A stretch of DNA of 64,000 nucleotides from Tachypleus tridentatus. Taxonomy: Eukaryota; Arthropoda; Merostomata; Xiphosura; Limulidae. The stretch spans positions 24,593,276 through 24,657,275 of the forward strand of contig NW_027467782.1 of the NCBI RefSeq assembly GCF_004210375.1, in the 5' to 3' direction. Positions 13,201 to 28,200 of the stretch are shown piece after piece. The position numbers and the translations under genes are program-made. The number at the start of each line of letters is the position of its first letter. The stretch's first letter is position 1. Below the pieces are notes generated by a model that saw only the letters and a program-made list of their open reading frames with translations, was not told the DNA's origin and ran no database searches.

Positions 13201-16200
13201 CTGATTTTTGATAAAAAATACTTATATCTGTACTAATGTCTACCAGATTTTGTGAAGGTACATGTGCTGTATCAAAAGTTATAGTACAAATACTTAATGT
13301 GTGCAAATGTGTAGATGAACTTGTATATTATACTGAGTCTGTAGCAAAAGGGCTAAATGACTGCTAGTTATCATAATTTTTCCTGATCTGTCTCTAGCAA
13401 AAGCTATCCTTCATATATAAAATGAAGTAGCATGTATAAACTCTCTGTTACACCTTATTCATTGATATTTGTATGTAACTTCTAAAATATGTAACCTGTA
13501 AACTTTAGAACTACATTGATAATGAAGAGAAATTTGTCTTTGTATGTGGCTTATGTACTTGTATTGTATATTGTGTCTTCAACTTGATTCACGGATGAAA
13601 ACTTTGACTGCATTTGACAGAAACAAGATATGTCAGCAGTCTCATTTGAAACAACTGATAAGCTGACAATTTTGCAGATTTTGGTTTAAAGTGGAGAAAC
13701 TATAGAATGATGTGTTGGAGCTTTCATCCTGAAAGGAAGCAAATGTGATGATTGTTATGGTATAAATAAAACCAGAATTTACAAAATATTCGATTTCTCA
13801 AAACAAGCAAAGTAAGTTGCAGTTTAATAATAAAATGACCTTGTGGAAACCACCAAAATGTGTTGCCAACTTGCCCTTGAAAGTAGAAATTCAGCTAAGA
13901 AATGATGGCAGAGTTTCAATGTTGAATTCATTTGCAATTTTTCAGTTTCTGTGCCACATCTCCTTTAGCTCTATATATATATCAACATACTCCATGAAAT
14001 GCTTCAGTTCATTGTAGAGTCAAATTATTGCAACATCAGTATTTTGGGATTCATCTTTAGTGGTTTTTATTGTTTTTCTGATAAGCTTCAAAGATCTGAA
14101 GTTGTTTACATGTACAATCTGTACTATTATAGTTCATTCAAACTTTGCTGCTTTCAACATCTGTTTTGTAACTGATATCAACTTCTGTTTAGAACTTTAT
14201 TGTTAAAATAATAGATAAAATTCCAAATTATTGTGCTGTGACCAATTTTCTTTTGACTTGATGGATGCTGTTAAGATTTTGTTATTGACAAATAAAAACC
14301 CATAATTACACATTTTGCAAGGTGACCTGTTTTTCTTGGACCTGACAGAAATTTTTGTGATTCTATTCTTTACATAATAAGACATGGTTTGTAATTATTG
14401 GTGACCTAATGGAGGTCTTATGGGTTTTGTTCTTGACAGAATAAAACGATTCTTAGTTGTTGAGATGTAATCTGCTACTAGGACCTCAAGATGGCTGTTT
14501 TGGTTCTGTTGTTAACAGAATAGAATTATTCTCAGTTATTGAGATGTGACCCATTACTAAGACCTCATGATGACTGTTGTGGTTTTGTATATTCATAAGC
14601 TCATGCATAGAATGAATACACCAACTTTCCTTAATCTATAATAAATGTTTTACATGTAAAGACAATGTATTTTTCGTTTTTTGTGATTTGCTTTTGCTAA
14701 TGCATGAATTGACAAAGTTGTTATTTCTCTTGTGGACCCACATAATGATCCCAACTATAAGTCTGTTTATGACTTCCTGAAGAGTTGGCTTTCTTGCAGG
14801 TAAATAATTTTGAAATGATATCTCTTGTAATTTTGTATAATAAAATATTAATACTACTAAGATTACATCACATGCCAGAATATTCTGTTTGATTTCAAAT
14901 GACAAAATAATAGTTTAAGGAAAACAATAGATATTGGTAATTTTGCATTGAAACAGATTTTAAGTGTGAATCTGCAGTGTGTGTTATGTGAAGTTGCAAT
15001 ATTCATGAGATGAATAGAAACCAAACTGTGTAAAGTTTAATACTTACAATCTTTCAATGAGCTAATTGTATAATAAAATTCTGGGCTTGTACCTCAAACT
15101 CAGATTTGTGCTATAACTTTTGCTACTGTCAGACTTACATCTTCTGTAGTACAACTTTACATGCACATATACATAAAATTATAGCTCTCAAAGAATATTT
15201 TCAGAGTACTCATGTTAAAATGTTTTTATTTTTTATTGTCTACACCTTTTCTCCTGATAATTTGGTTATTTGGTTCATATCAACAAAATTTCCCATTATT
15301 TCAATGGTACTGTCACAGGGCAGACTCAGTGTACCTTATTTCTGATCCTGTGCCTCTCCTTACCTGTTAATGAACTTCAGAATCACTCTTTATAAGAATA
15401 AGGAATCTAAGAATATTCAGTATTCAAATGAAAAAAATGTTTTTATATATATATAGGATGAATGCATTGTTTTTTACTACTACTTTTTTCAGTTGTGATC
15501 AGTATGCATATATTTTTTTGTCTTAGAAACTGTACATTCTCCTTGATGAACCAGATGGAGTGGCAGGAGAAGCAGCATCTCGCCAAGAAGACCTCACACT
15601 TCATGATTTGATTCTAGGTCATGAAGCAACTGGTATGTAAAAGTAAATATTTCTTTATGTATGTAACTGTTAACCCTTTCCAGATGGGTCATGGGTCAAA
15701 GGCCACATCATTGCACTTGTCAACTTACATTCAAAATTTTATTGAACTACTATTTTATAACTTTATCTTCTTAAGTTTGGTATCAAACTGTATGTTAATA
15801 TTTAAATTTTCATATTATACGTTATTTAAAAAGACACCTAAACATCGATTTTTGTGTGTCATGATGTGTTTAATATATGTGTTTTTATCTGATTTTTGAG
15901 TTATATGTGAACTTTTAAATTTGGTTATTTGTTAGTAATTCAAATTAGCATATACTAAGGTAATTAGAGAACTGATTTTGTGGTCTTTATTTACTGAGTA
16001 CTAACTTAAACATAATTAAATTTTATCCTGTGTGTAGTATTATCTACTAATTGATTTGTTCCCAGTTGGTACAGCAGTAAGTTTATAGATTTACAATGCT
16101 AAAATCAGGGTTCAATTCCCCTCGGTAGACTCAGCAGATAGCCAGATGTGGCTTTGCTATAAGAAAACATACACACACACACACACACACTAATTGATTT

Positions 16201-19200
16201 TTTGTTTTTTTATAAACTGGTAAGTCTATAACCTAGTTATTTTTGGTGAATTTCTGTTTTCTCAATCACTATGATTTTCTTTTACACAGATATACTATCC
16301 ATTTATTTTATTAATTCAAGCTATGCTATTTTTATTAATCTATTCTATTGCATTGTATCCAACATAAACTTTATACAATTATACACTTGTGCTTTTAATG
16401 TTTTAAAAAGTTGTCCAAAGATGATGAGAAGTCTTCATGACAACACTGGTATTACTGATGATGATCTTTTGCTTCCAGCATCTCTCTTCATCCTCAGATA
16501 ACTTAACGCTGGGTGTACAAGCTAAAGAGGCATATTGAAAACTTCTTAAACAGCTTACCTGTTTGCTGTGGATGGACATACTTTGTCAGCATTCAAAACT
16601 CTAGTAAAGTGTAAAAGCAAAATGGGGTACAGTTGATTTCAGATCTTGATAATGCCAATAGAAAGAAATAATTAATTAACATTATTGTTGAAGCCATTCA
16701 AGTTGCAGTACTTTTATGCAATGCTTAGTTGTGGTAGTTACACATGAAAACTGGCTCTAAAAATAAACAAACTGATTTTTGCTAAAGCAGTGAAGCAATG
16801 TTTTACAGTTTATTTCTGTTGTTGCCTTACAGAACATTGGGAGCTTTGGCGATGTAGGTACAAGTAATCTAAAGAGGATTATTGGTGATGGACTTAAAGA
16901 TGATGGAAATGTTTTAATTCCATCAAAGAAATATCTTACATGCTAATTTTAGCTACAGCTTATGAAGTCTCTTTTGACAAATCCTGTTTTTTTAAATATT
17001 GCCTTTTGAATTAAGAACTTAAAACTTGTATACTGTTATAATATGCATTATTAGCTGAGCTGTTTATGCTATTCTAATTGTTATAACAAATTAATTAAAT
17101 TTTGATTGTGAGACACTAAGATCTTGTGTCATGCCAAGTAAGTAATACTTTTGGCGATCTGTTTATCTTTTTCAGAACAAGCATCATAGTGTGAGGATTG
17201 ACATTTGCTCAGTAGGTAATACCCTCTTCTCTAACTCATTTTCCATCGCATCAAGAGTTATGTGACTTTAGTCTTAAAGACAAAAAGCAGAAGACTTTCA
17301 AAACGTTGTCCTCTACACTTGTGTCTCCACAACAGGCAGTAGCTATCAATTCTACAAAGTTTCATCAAGATCAAATTGCTGAATTTCAAATTCTGTTATC
17401 ATGTTTGATAGGTCAACTACAAGATGCATTTTCCTGTTATGAAAGAGCTGTAAAAGTTAAACCAGACACAATTAGTCACCATCAGGGTCTTCTTCGATGC
17501 TTGATGGGTTTAGATCAGTCAAACACAGCACTTACCTATGCTACTGGTCTTGTAAATGAGAGGTTTGTGTTTGTTTGTTTTATGCACACTTTTTAAGTTA
17601 TTTTCATCCAACAGGAAACAGAGTTGCTTTCTTAAACATGGGTATTTCTTCTTTTTATAATTTGTCTAGCTTTACACCTGACAGGAAATAAGATTTATTT
17701 GTTAATTATATTTATTTTCTTATATTCATAATGCTTTGTACTAGCACTAACTCTATATAAACTTCGACATTTTCTGGTGAAAAATGTGAAAGTTTAGATA
17801 AATTTTTTTGTTGCATTATTTTTATAGACCAGAATGGTCAAATGAGATAAATCCATTTCATGTAGAATCAGCATGGAAGTTAGCAGACTGGGACGGCCTT
17901 TCTGAGTTCCTAAAATCGGTAAGTACGATAAGATCAAAAGTATTTTCAAATTTTAAATTAATGTAGTGACTAGGATGATTTGTTAGCTACATTCATTGGC
18001 ACAACTGTTTGAGCATAAATGTCTTCTTTATTTATACTTCTGTGCATAAATGTCTTCTTTATTCATACTTCTGCACATAAATGTCTTCTTTATTCATACT
18101 TCTGTACATAAATGTCTTCTTTATTCATACTTCTGCACATAAATGTCTTCTTTATTCATACTTCTGCACATAAATGTCTTCTTTATTCATACTTCTGCAC
18201 ATAAATGTCTTCTTTATTCATACTTCTGCACATAAATGTCTTCTTTATTCATACTTCTGCACATAAATGTCTTCTTTATTCATACTTTTGTACATAAATG
18301 TCTTCTTTATTCATACTTCTGTACATAAATGTCTTCTTTATTCATAGTTCTGTACTAGTTTAATTGTTCTTCTGATACAGAAGAGCATCGTAAGTCCTCA
18401 TTTATCTAAAGAAACTGTCCCAAGAGACATCAGTTTGATTTGTTAAAACAGTGAGTGTTTATTTATCTCTTATTATGAAAAAAAAAAAAAAAAACTATTG
18501 TGTCTGCAACATGTATAATAAAATTGCATCATGATAAAATAAACTATAATTTGTACAATTTACAGAAATGAATAAAACATTGTTTTACAAGTAGTATGAT
18601 TAAAGTTTGTCATTTTTATATTCAAACTTTTATTGATTAAAGTTTCAATTAATAATGTTTTATACAACACATTGAAAAACTCATTACTGCCACTTCACTG
18701 GAAATTCGTGGTTTCACTGAAAGTCTTTTCACTAGAGATGTAGTACTGTAATATAAATAACAGTGAATCTTGTTTGTTTTTTTATTAGAAATTTGTTTAG
18801 AATAGCACTTGCTAATAATACCAGGAGGTTCAATGACCCTTCTTGTAGAGCTGGCTCTCTAGCAGCAAGTAGAGGAGGAATCCTTTACTTACTTTACCAA
18901 TCGACTTCTGTTTATTTACTGTCCTGTTGACAAGCTCGTGTTTTAGTTTTACTGCTGTATCATACAGTTTCCTTTCTTCTGAATGTTGTGAGGAATACTT
19001 TCTATGGTTGTCACTTTTGCCATATTAATGCACGTGGAGCCATATTCTTTCATTAGAATTGAGTGGATATGGCGGAGCTTGTTAACTGTCTCATTTACTT
19101 TTACCCCTATGTGGTATGGCACACAGTGACAGAGGATGGTCTTACTATACAGTTTCTTTATTTCTGTCATCCATATGGGAAAATACTGAATTACTGATAT

Positions 19201-22200
19201 GATACCTTTCCTATACTAACATAATTGCTTTCCTAGAGTTGCCTACACTCTCTTTGTATAAATTTTGCTTATCACTAGCCTTGAGACTTCTGTCCAGATT
19301 CGTATTTCCATGCAAGTAAGTATGCAACAACCCTCCAACAGTAAGAGAGTAACACACTTTTCTAGCACAGCTGACTTCCTCCATTCTGAAGTATACAATC
19401 ATCATTTCATGACTGGGCAGTTTATAAGCATTGGGTTTGTCTGTTGGCAGATGTGACAGCTTTTGTACAGCAAGTGGTGGACAAGTTCATGAAGCCTCTG
19501 CCTTTCTTTTGTACATGACATATCTCCAGTTATGTTTCTTGTTTGAGATGGAAGGAATTTTGTCAGTTTTTTTATTATTACCTGCATCCTAATCATGTAC
19601 CAATGCTGGCTTGAAACTACCTAAACCTTTTTTATTCTTTTGTACAATTTAGTTTCCTCAAGTTTGTTTCATTCACCTTATTTCTGTAGAAATCTCAATC
19701 TTACATTGGTGTTTTGGTGCATGCTCTTTTACTTATCTTTTCAACAGTTGTGTGTTTATCTTCTTCAGCATTATCCTTTCATATTTGGTTGATTTGTTGC
19801 TACCATTTGTTAGGAGCATAATGCCCTTGTTACTTAAGTCCTTTAACCCCACCCTATTTTGTTCTCATATGTTTTCATCTGCCTGTGTAGTTTTACTAAA
19901 ATATTGTAAAGTGTTTCATTTCTCTGTATTCTACATGGTATATCTCCCTTTCAGTGCAGTATGGAAGTTCTTGCAACTTACCAGTTTCTAACTGCTGGAG
20001 TGGTGGACCATGAAGGCTTCGTCAAGTGCATGACAACTTTCAATCAGTAGAGAGTAGGGTGGTGGTGCTCTGCTAGTGCATATAGTGTGTATCCTTTTAC
20101 TACTGAGGAATGGATGAAAAATTCCCAATATTGTATGGTTTTCTGTTAAACAAGTCTGCCTCATGCATTTTACTCCTGGCTAACTTTTTCCCACATTTTA
20201 CTATCACTTGAATATCAGTTCTCATGCAGTCTTGTGTTTGAGTCACATATAACCAGTCAGCATACGGCCTCCCAAGTATGAATGATAGGGACCCTACACC
20301 TACCATGGACCAGACAAAAATTCCTGACACTACATGGTTTATGACTGGAGTTGACCCACCATGTTTGCATTCCCTTTTTTTTACCATTTCCCAGGTGTTA
20401 AGTTCTCAGGTAGCCTTTTCTTAGTTGTGTACTGGGTCTTCAAACATTTGCCGTATCTAAGTTGCCAGAAAAAATGTTGCTTTTCCTTTCTGCTTCCTGC
20501 CATTGAAGTGAAGATTTTTGGGACCCTTCTCCTTCTGTAGACTAGAAGACATGTATTCAATACTACCTGGTTTTGGACTAGAGTTAACCTACCATGTACT
20601 TTCTATTGCACCTAGCTACTACACCATCAAGCATATCCATTTTCCATACTGGACTTGTTTTCTTGGTGACACGTATCTTCACTACAGGTGAAGACTATAC
20701 TCTGCATGTGTGTTCCTATGCTTTTGTAGTATAGGGTATTGTGCTCCAATTGTTTTCTTCAGGCACTTTCTGAAGGGAGTTCACCTAAGTTGCTTTTGTT
20801 TTGGTTTCTCCACTGTTTTAGTGTGGGATTTAAGCTCTAATGTGAGGGTAGGTAAGATATTGTATTGAATGTTAAGGTTTTCCAATGTTGAAAATGTATT
20901 TCGTATAGGTACTTACCTCTGTCACACTTCCCACCCTTCTTGTTTACTTCCAGTACATCTTTAATTGAGTAATTTAAAGTGATAATTGAATAATTATTAT
21001 AGATTATGCCAGCTGTGCTAGGATAGTACATCACACCCCTATTGGTGGAAAGTTGTCTCATGCTCATTTTATACTACAGTTCATCAATAGCATGTGGAAA
21101 TGTGAATTGAGGTGTGAGTCTCAAGGCTAGTGGAGAGTAACAAATTGTGCATGTGGAGGGCAGTATGACCTGAAAAAAAAATTGTTATGTGAGAGGATCT
21201 AAGTTTTTATTGCAAGTACATTTATGGTGTTGGAAAATTTTAACTTTATACAGTACTGCCTGGAAATTGTTATCAGATATTATGTCATGGAACTTTCTAT
21301 TTGCAGTTCATTGTTTTCCATAATCCAGAAAACAGCTTGTTGTGTGGCTTCCATCTCTGTTCTTGAACTTCTTGTATAAGACTTTTAAGTTTCACAAGAA
21401 GAATGTGTTGTTTTGCAAGACAGTAAGTACCCAGTCGTCTCTGTTTAATATAGGGACCATTTGTGAGTGCGATGACAGATCACTGCTTACATTTTAAATA
21501 ACTGCTGACAAAATTTTTCTGATTCCCTCTTTGTCTTCTCTCTCTATTTTCTGTTCAGGTTAATTACCACAGATTCCAGTGGTACCAGATGTTTATTTAA
21601 CATGAGGAACTATGAAACAATTTGGTGATCAGTTATCTTAATGGTGACTCTTTAACATAGGTCCAACCATAACTGTATCTTTAGGTGCCATTTAGGTAGT
21701 CTCTTTCTTGATTGGTATCTGTAAATCATTGTGGAGCTGTAATTTCCCAACTAAAAAGGACAGTGGTTCAATGATGAACTTTCTAGAAAAGTTTATTTTT
21801 TATTATTTTACATTTAACTTTGAAAAGCGAAAATTGCTTGATTCTGCAGAACACTTTAAGGCATTATAAACAAGGGAGAAAATACAAAAGATTAATAATT
21901 GGTGCAGCTATGTGTATTTTAATAGTCAATATAGTTTCAGTTAAAGGTAATAAATGAAGTTCATTCTAAGAATGTGTATATTTTTGCCTGCTAATTGTTC
22001 CATGTTACCTGTACCTTAGTACAGTTTTGTAACTCCGTTTTTTATTTATCAAATTTTTAGCAGATTTCTTCTGATAACTGGGGAGTTGCAGTTGGAAAAA
22101 TTCTTCTTTCTGTTAAAGAAAAGGTATGAGAAACTTTTAATAACTAATATATAGTCATTTATATAACAAGTTTAATATGTAGTAACTTATGGATGACACT

Positions 22201-25200
22201 TTTTTTGCCAAGTGCCCTTGTTTCTTAATTAGTAGTTGTAAAATTACTAATTAAGAAAGTAAATTTTAAAGTTAGCTTATTTACAACAAACAAACATACT
22301 TATCTCACATAATAAGAACGTTTATGTTGATCTTTCCAGTGATGGATTAAAGGTTGTATGTGCATAGTGGCTAATAATCTTTGAGGGTCCTACAATGGGC
22401 CTACATTAAGACCATAAGCCCTAGGGCTGAGCCTCTTCTAGCCCCAACCTAAATGACCCATTGGATCTTTCAATTTAAATTATATTGTAGACTTTAAGAA
22501 AATGTTTATTGTGTTGCACTCTTGGTTTCACTCAGTGTCAAGCCTCTAACATATTTGTACCACACACTGCAAAAGTAATTGTTGAGCATTTTAGTCATCC
22601 TAAGTGGTGCTCAGCAATAACATATGGTAAATGTACATTTTTATTCTTTAAGTTATGTTACATTTTGAAATTTGAATGACAGTATGATTACTTTCTAACA
22701 TTTAATGTAGAATATCCTGTTTGTGAAATAAAATTTGGCATCAACATTATCCATGTCTGTTCTTCTGTAATTTCAAAAGTAAATGTTGAGTTTTGTTTCT
22801 TTGTGCAACTTTTCAAACTGGAGACAGGCAAATGATTGAACAGAGACCACTATTTGCAATATATGATGTATGGTCAAAAAGTTCTAAGACTTCACTTTTA
22901 TTGCACAGAACAATGTACATACATCAGTATTATATTATATCCCGTTCAAAGTAATCCCTCCAGCTAATACACACTTGTCCTAATGTTCCTGCCATTTTCG
23001 AAAGCCTTCAACTTTTGTGTGACTAAGTTCTGCTTTCACATAATTGTGGATGGTTGGAATGTCATCAAATCACCTTCCTTTCAACTTAATTTTGATTTTT
23101 GGGAACAGAACAAAATCACATGTGGCAAGATTGGGAGATTACAGGGGGTGTGGTATCACAGGAATGTTTCTTTCTGCCAAACGTTCTTGAACAGATACAG
23201 CACTATGTGAAGGTGCATTGTCGTGACAGAGAAACCAATAATCATTTTCCACAGCTCGCAGCAGTTTCTTCTAATTTCTTCCTTCAAGCAAATTAGGACC
23301 TTTTTATAAAATGCTTGGTTAACTGTCTGGCCATTAGGCAGGCATTCATGATGAACAATACCTTGAACATCAAAAAACACGATCAACATTGTCTTTACAT
23401 TTGATCAAGACTGTCATGTTTTTTTGGAAGTGGTGATGATGGAGATTTCCACTGGGGTGACTGAAATTCCGTTTCAGGGTCATAACTGTGTACCCATGAC
23501 TCAATAACCAGTGATAATGATGTTGATGAAATTTGGATCAATTTCTGGCCTTCTTTTCAGATCCTCACACACTTGTTGATGGTGAAACTTTTGGTCAACC
23601 ATCAACAGCCTTGGAAAAAATTTTGCAGACACTTGACACATGCAGAGTTTTTCAGTTAAAATCACATGACATAATGCAGAGGAAATGTTCAGTTTGTCAG
23701 CAATTTCATGATGCAAAATTTGATGCAAACATGTTGCTTTTATTTTCTGTCCATTTATATTTCAACAGAAGCAAGAGATGCTTCTGTCTTTGAACACGGG
23801 TATAAGGTCTGGATAAGTGGTTTATCCGTGAGGTAGATCACTATTTGTACTTTGTACACACCTCAGTAAAGCTTACTGCCTCTGTACTGGCACCTGTAAC
23901 AGAAGAAATCTTTTGATCAGAACTCATATATAAGATATATCAAGTTGTTTATGAGTTATGTTTGGAATATTATTGTGTGAGTAAACATTCAAATAATAAA
24001 TAATATATATTAAAACAAGAACACTTGAGTTCATGTCCTTTTTAAGTCACACAGTTTGAAAAATTATGAGTTCTCTTACATAGTAAAAGTTGAGCTAAGA
24101 TTGTCCATTTCATTGATTCCATAAACTGTAGTGGAAAACTATTTTGTAATTTTAAAAACAAATCGTCTTTTTTTGCTATTACTTATTAGTCAAGAAAATA
24201 TAATATCAACAAAAGTATCATATTTTGTAATTGTTATTGTATGTATGTATATATATTATCTACACTGTATGAATATTCAAACTAAATCTACATCATGGGA
24301 AAAGAAAATGGTTCCCCTTAAAGAACTATGTACATCTACTTATTGTAGTTGTTGTATATAGTTGAAATCTAGTCATTTATTTGAAAGGGATGAAAATAAG
24401 TATGTGTATCTGTATCATAGTAATAGTTCTTAGTTTAAATTTAGCTATTTATTTGAAACAGATTAAAATAAGTATGTGCATTTGTTTATCCTAGTTATGG
24501 CTTTTATTTTAAATCTAGCTATTTATTTGGAACAGGTGACATAGAGATTTGCATCTGTTTACCTTGTTTGTTGTCAGGGTGTTTTAGTTTATTGTATATA
24601 TAAATATATATATGTATATATGGGCTGGATTCTTTGTAGTTGGTGTCTGGGACTTGGCAACAAATTTCAATAACAAACAAACAGCATACAGTTCTCTTGT
24701 TTCAGGTAATAATGTATTAAAACAATTAAAATGTATAAACAAATGTTTTTTTCATTATTTGCTAGCACAGTTGTATCTAGAGCATTAAATACTTGTCTTC
24801 TTTTCATCAAAATCCACATAGCCTGGTCCAGTTACTTTAGAATCCAATTCACAAAACAAATTAATTCTTGTCTTCTATGTTGTTACAATATAGTTTGTGA
24901 TAATTTCAAGTTAGAAATCACCAATATATGCTTTTTATGGCTAAACTCACAATCACACAGGCTAGATCTATCTGTTCAATCAAACTAACCCAAACTACAT
25001 TTTTGACACACATTTATAACCTCACAGAGGTCTTAAACATTCTTCACATTATGAGTTATTGTGATAAAATAATATTCAATCAAAACAATGAGAAAAATTT
25101 TGAAGTTTCAAGCAAAATAATGCAATAGTACAGCAAGTATAAATCACAGTCTGTGATTCATACACAGAAAAGTAATTATAAACTACTGCTACTAAAAAAT

Positions 25201-28200
25201 AACTAAATTGAACACTCTCTCTTATACTACTTAAGTAATAACACTTACATTAAACTTAAACACTTGTGTGGATATAACAATAAGCTTCTCTTTAAGAAAC
25301 GTATTTACAATTATTTTTTGTACTATATACAAAGACTGTTTCCAGTTCATCCAAAAAATCTACTCATACAGTCTGCACCAACATTTGCAGTCCTCTTGTT
25401 GGATTCAATGTGGGACCAGAAGTTCTTGGGGTACAATACCTAACTCATGATTATTGCACAGTCAGTTTTATACTTCTGGATCTTTGCAAGTGGTTGATGA
25501 TTCATTTGGGTGATGAACTCCTTCCATACAGACTGTTCAAGAAGTTCCAAATGTCAGTATGGTGGCCAAACACTTCTTGAGTCACAGATCTCACTGCTCA
25601 GTGTCTTTCTGAACAGATCCTTGAGTTTCTTCAGATGGTTACATCATACACGATGTTGGTGTTTTTTTTTTGCAACATTTTTCTCATCAAGAAGTTGAAT
25701 GCTGCTGCTGAATTGATTAATCCAGATGGCATCTTTCTTGAATTGGTGCCATTCATCAGGTGTCAAAGAGGCTGTCTTCTCTTTAAACTTTGCCAATACA
25801 CTTTTCTGAGATTGACCTTAGTGAAGAACTTGGGCCCATTTATTTTCACTGCAATAGCATCTGGGTTGCCCATAGGTTTGGAGCCAAATTCTGTCATAAA
25901 GTTTATTTTCTGGAAATCTGTACAGATGGTTGTGAGACATTCATGGTCTTCATGATTACCACCAGTGAATAGTAAACTTAATTTAAAGGCCCAGTTATTC
26001 CAGCTTCTAACATTACTTTAACTTCTAGCTTAATCAGGCTTTTATTATGTAGAACATTTGGTAGGGCTTCACTTTGACTGAGTTCTTGGTCATGGTCACA
26101 GTCTGTCTGGCTTTATCTGTCTGTGGAGACAGATGCACACTGCTACTTCTTTCTTCAATTTGTCATTAATTTCTTCATTGATGTTGACACTTTTGTACAT
26201 GTCATCTACACCCAGTGGTCTCAGATTTTCATTTTTTTTGTGTGTGAAAATTACTAACCTTCAGATGAGTTTGTTGTGTCTTTAAGGAACAGAAACCTTC
26301 TTTCTGAAATGTTAATCCTTGGACTTCTTATCATAGAAACATTTCTGTCTGACATCGGCTGCATACAAACTTGTTTGAGTGAGTTGACAAGTCGTCTACA
26401 GTTGGTTTCTTAGGTCGAACACATATTGGTATATGTGCATCACTTCTGACTCTTCTTCTTCTGTGAACAGTTTTCACAGTATCTGCATTGGACCTCATAC
26501 TGCTCTTCCATGCAGTAACATGAATACTGAAAGTCTTATATTTACGTACGAGAATTATTAATAAGCAAATACTACTGCCTTGAGGTACTTGTCCTGGTCA
26601 CGTGGTCTTTTCTCGAACATTTTCATCATGCTCTTTAGGACGTCATCAACTGTCTTGCAAAGAACTGCTTAGTGCTGATGAGTCTGCACACCTCTTGAAT
26701 CAATTTTGAGGTAAACTAGGTCCCTCTGTCACTTGAGACTTCTTTTTAAAACCCTTCTCTGCAGAACACTTATAAGGAAGGTTTCTGCGAGTTTCTCTGT
26801 CTTTGGTAGTGCTATGGCTTCTGGGTAATGTGTTACATAGCTACTATCATCACATACATATTGCTCATGTCAGGTGTAAGTTGTCCAATCAAGTCCATGG
26901 CAACTGTGTTGGATAGCACTCCCATAAGAGACATTTCATCTCATGGCTCTATGGCTACATTCATTCTAGGTAGAGTCCCTTTATTTTGTATGCCATCTTC
27001 TTTATTCCTTGGTGTCATTTCACAAGTTACTTGTTGGCCATTACTTGAGTCTAGTGCTTTGTTGGTACAATGATCTGTTTAACTTCTGGTAGAAGTGCTT
27101 TGATAGATCTGATACAGCACTTTCTTCTGATTCTCTGTTCTGTATATCCTTTTTTTCCTCAGTTTTGTGCTCAATTGTCTCTTAGACATTGTTTCAAAGT
27201 TTCATCATTGAAGGGTCTTTCTTCTGTGCTTTCTTCAATTCCCATAGACATACATACACAATGTCACTTTTTGAGATTTTCAGAGGGTTGATGTTTTGCT
27301 TTTATTTTTTGAATTCTTGTGGTGACTGCAGATACTTCATCAGTCTCCTTTCTGTCTAGTTCTTTCAAATTTCTGTTGTCAGGTATATTGCTGATTACCA
27401 TGTCATAGATGGGTGCTTTCTTATGTGTTGTCTCAAGGTCTCCCACATAGTATGGAGTTTCCCCTTTATTGTTACTATAGGAAACTTTCTCACTGCCCCA
27501 TCAGTCAGCACACATATATGTACTTTTGCCATTATCTGGTCATTTGATACTAGAGTAATTCTCATTACTGCTCCCAGTGTTTCATTTCACTGTCATGTTC
27601 TTGTTGCCAAACATAGTGTTCACCTACTGATAAGTTGTGATTGATCCGTTTGTTAATTTGAACTGACTGTCATTCAAGTACTGTTTAATCATGAATTATT
27701 TTATGTGATTTCTGGCAACAGTGACAATCATTCTTCTCTAGTATCTTACTAGCACCATCTTTGTAGGTAACTCTAACTGCTTGATTTGAGATTCTTGTTG
27801 GTTGCAAACTTGCAATCATATCACAATATGTCTCATTTTCTAACAAGTGTAGTATCTCCCATTTGTCTGACGACTTCTTGTCACCTGTGGTGGCATCCTG
27901 CTTGTAATCCCTCTTCTTGGCTTTGAATGGTTATGATTGGATTTGCCTGTTATGTTCTCCCCATGGGCTTCCACATTCTATTTTGCCAGCTTGATCATCT
28001 TTATCATGTCATTTGGTGCTCTTTCTGGTACAAAAAATGACATGTAAGTGGAGTACATGATAATGAATTATTCATCTGTTAGTAGGTTTACCAGTCCTTC
28101 AAAACTATCTTCACACTTGGCCATGTAAATTCACCTTGTGAAATATTGCTGTAGACATGCCACAAACTGAAATATAGTTTCTCTAGTGTCAACTTTGCCT

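Noticed and set aside
16400..16945. Exon-like pieces (MMRSLHDNTGITDDDLLLPAS near 16430; SFGDVGTSNLKRIIGDGLKDD near 16845)
   Set aside because: They look coding in style, but no family is recognised, stops separate them, and ATR phases do not require them. They may be a decayed retrocopy; not annotated.
17306..17596. Stand-alone 96-codon ORF starting at Met 17306
   Set aside because: Only 17412-17562 matches ATR; the rest is intron read-through on both sides of good splice sites.
22221..22259. Short palindrome TTTCTTAATTAGTAG...CTAATTAAGAAA
   Set aside because: About 15-base arms in AT-rich DNA with no associated gene or element; could be chance.
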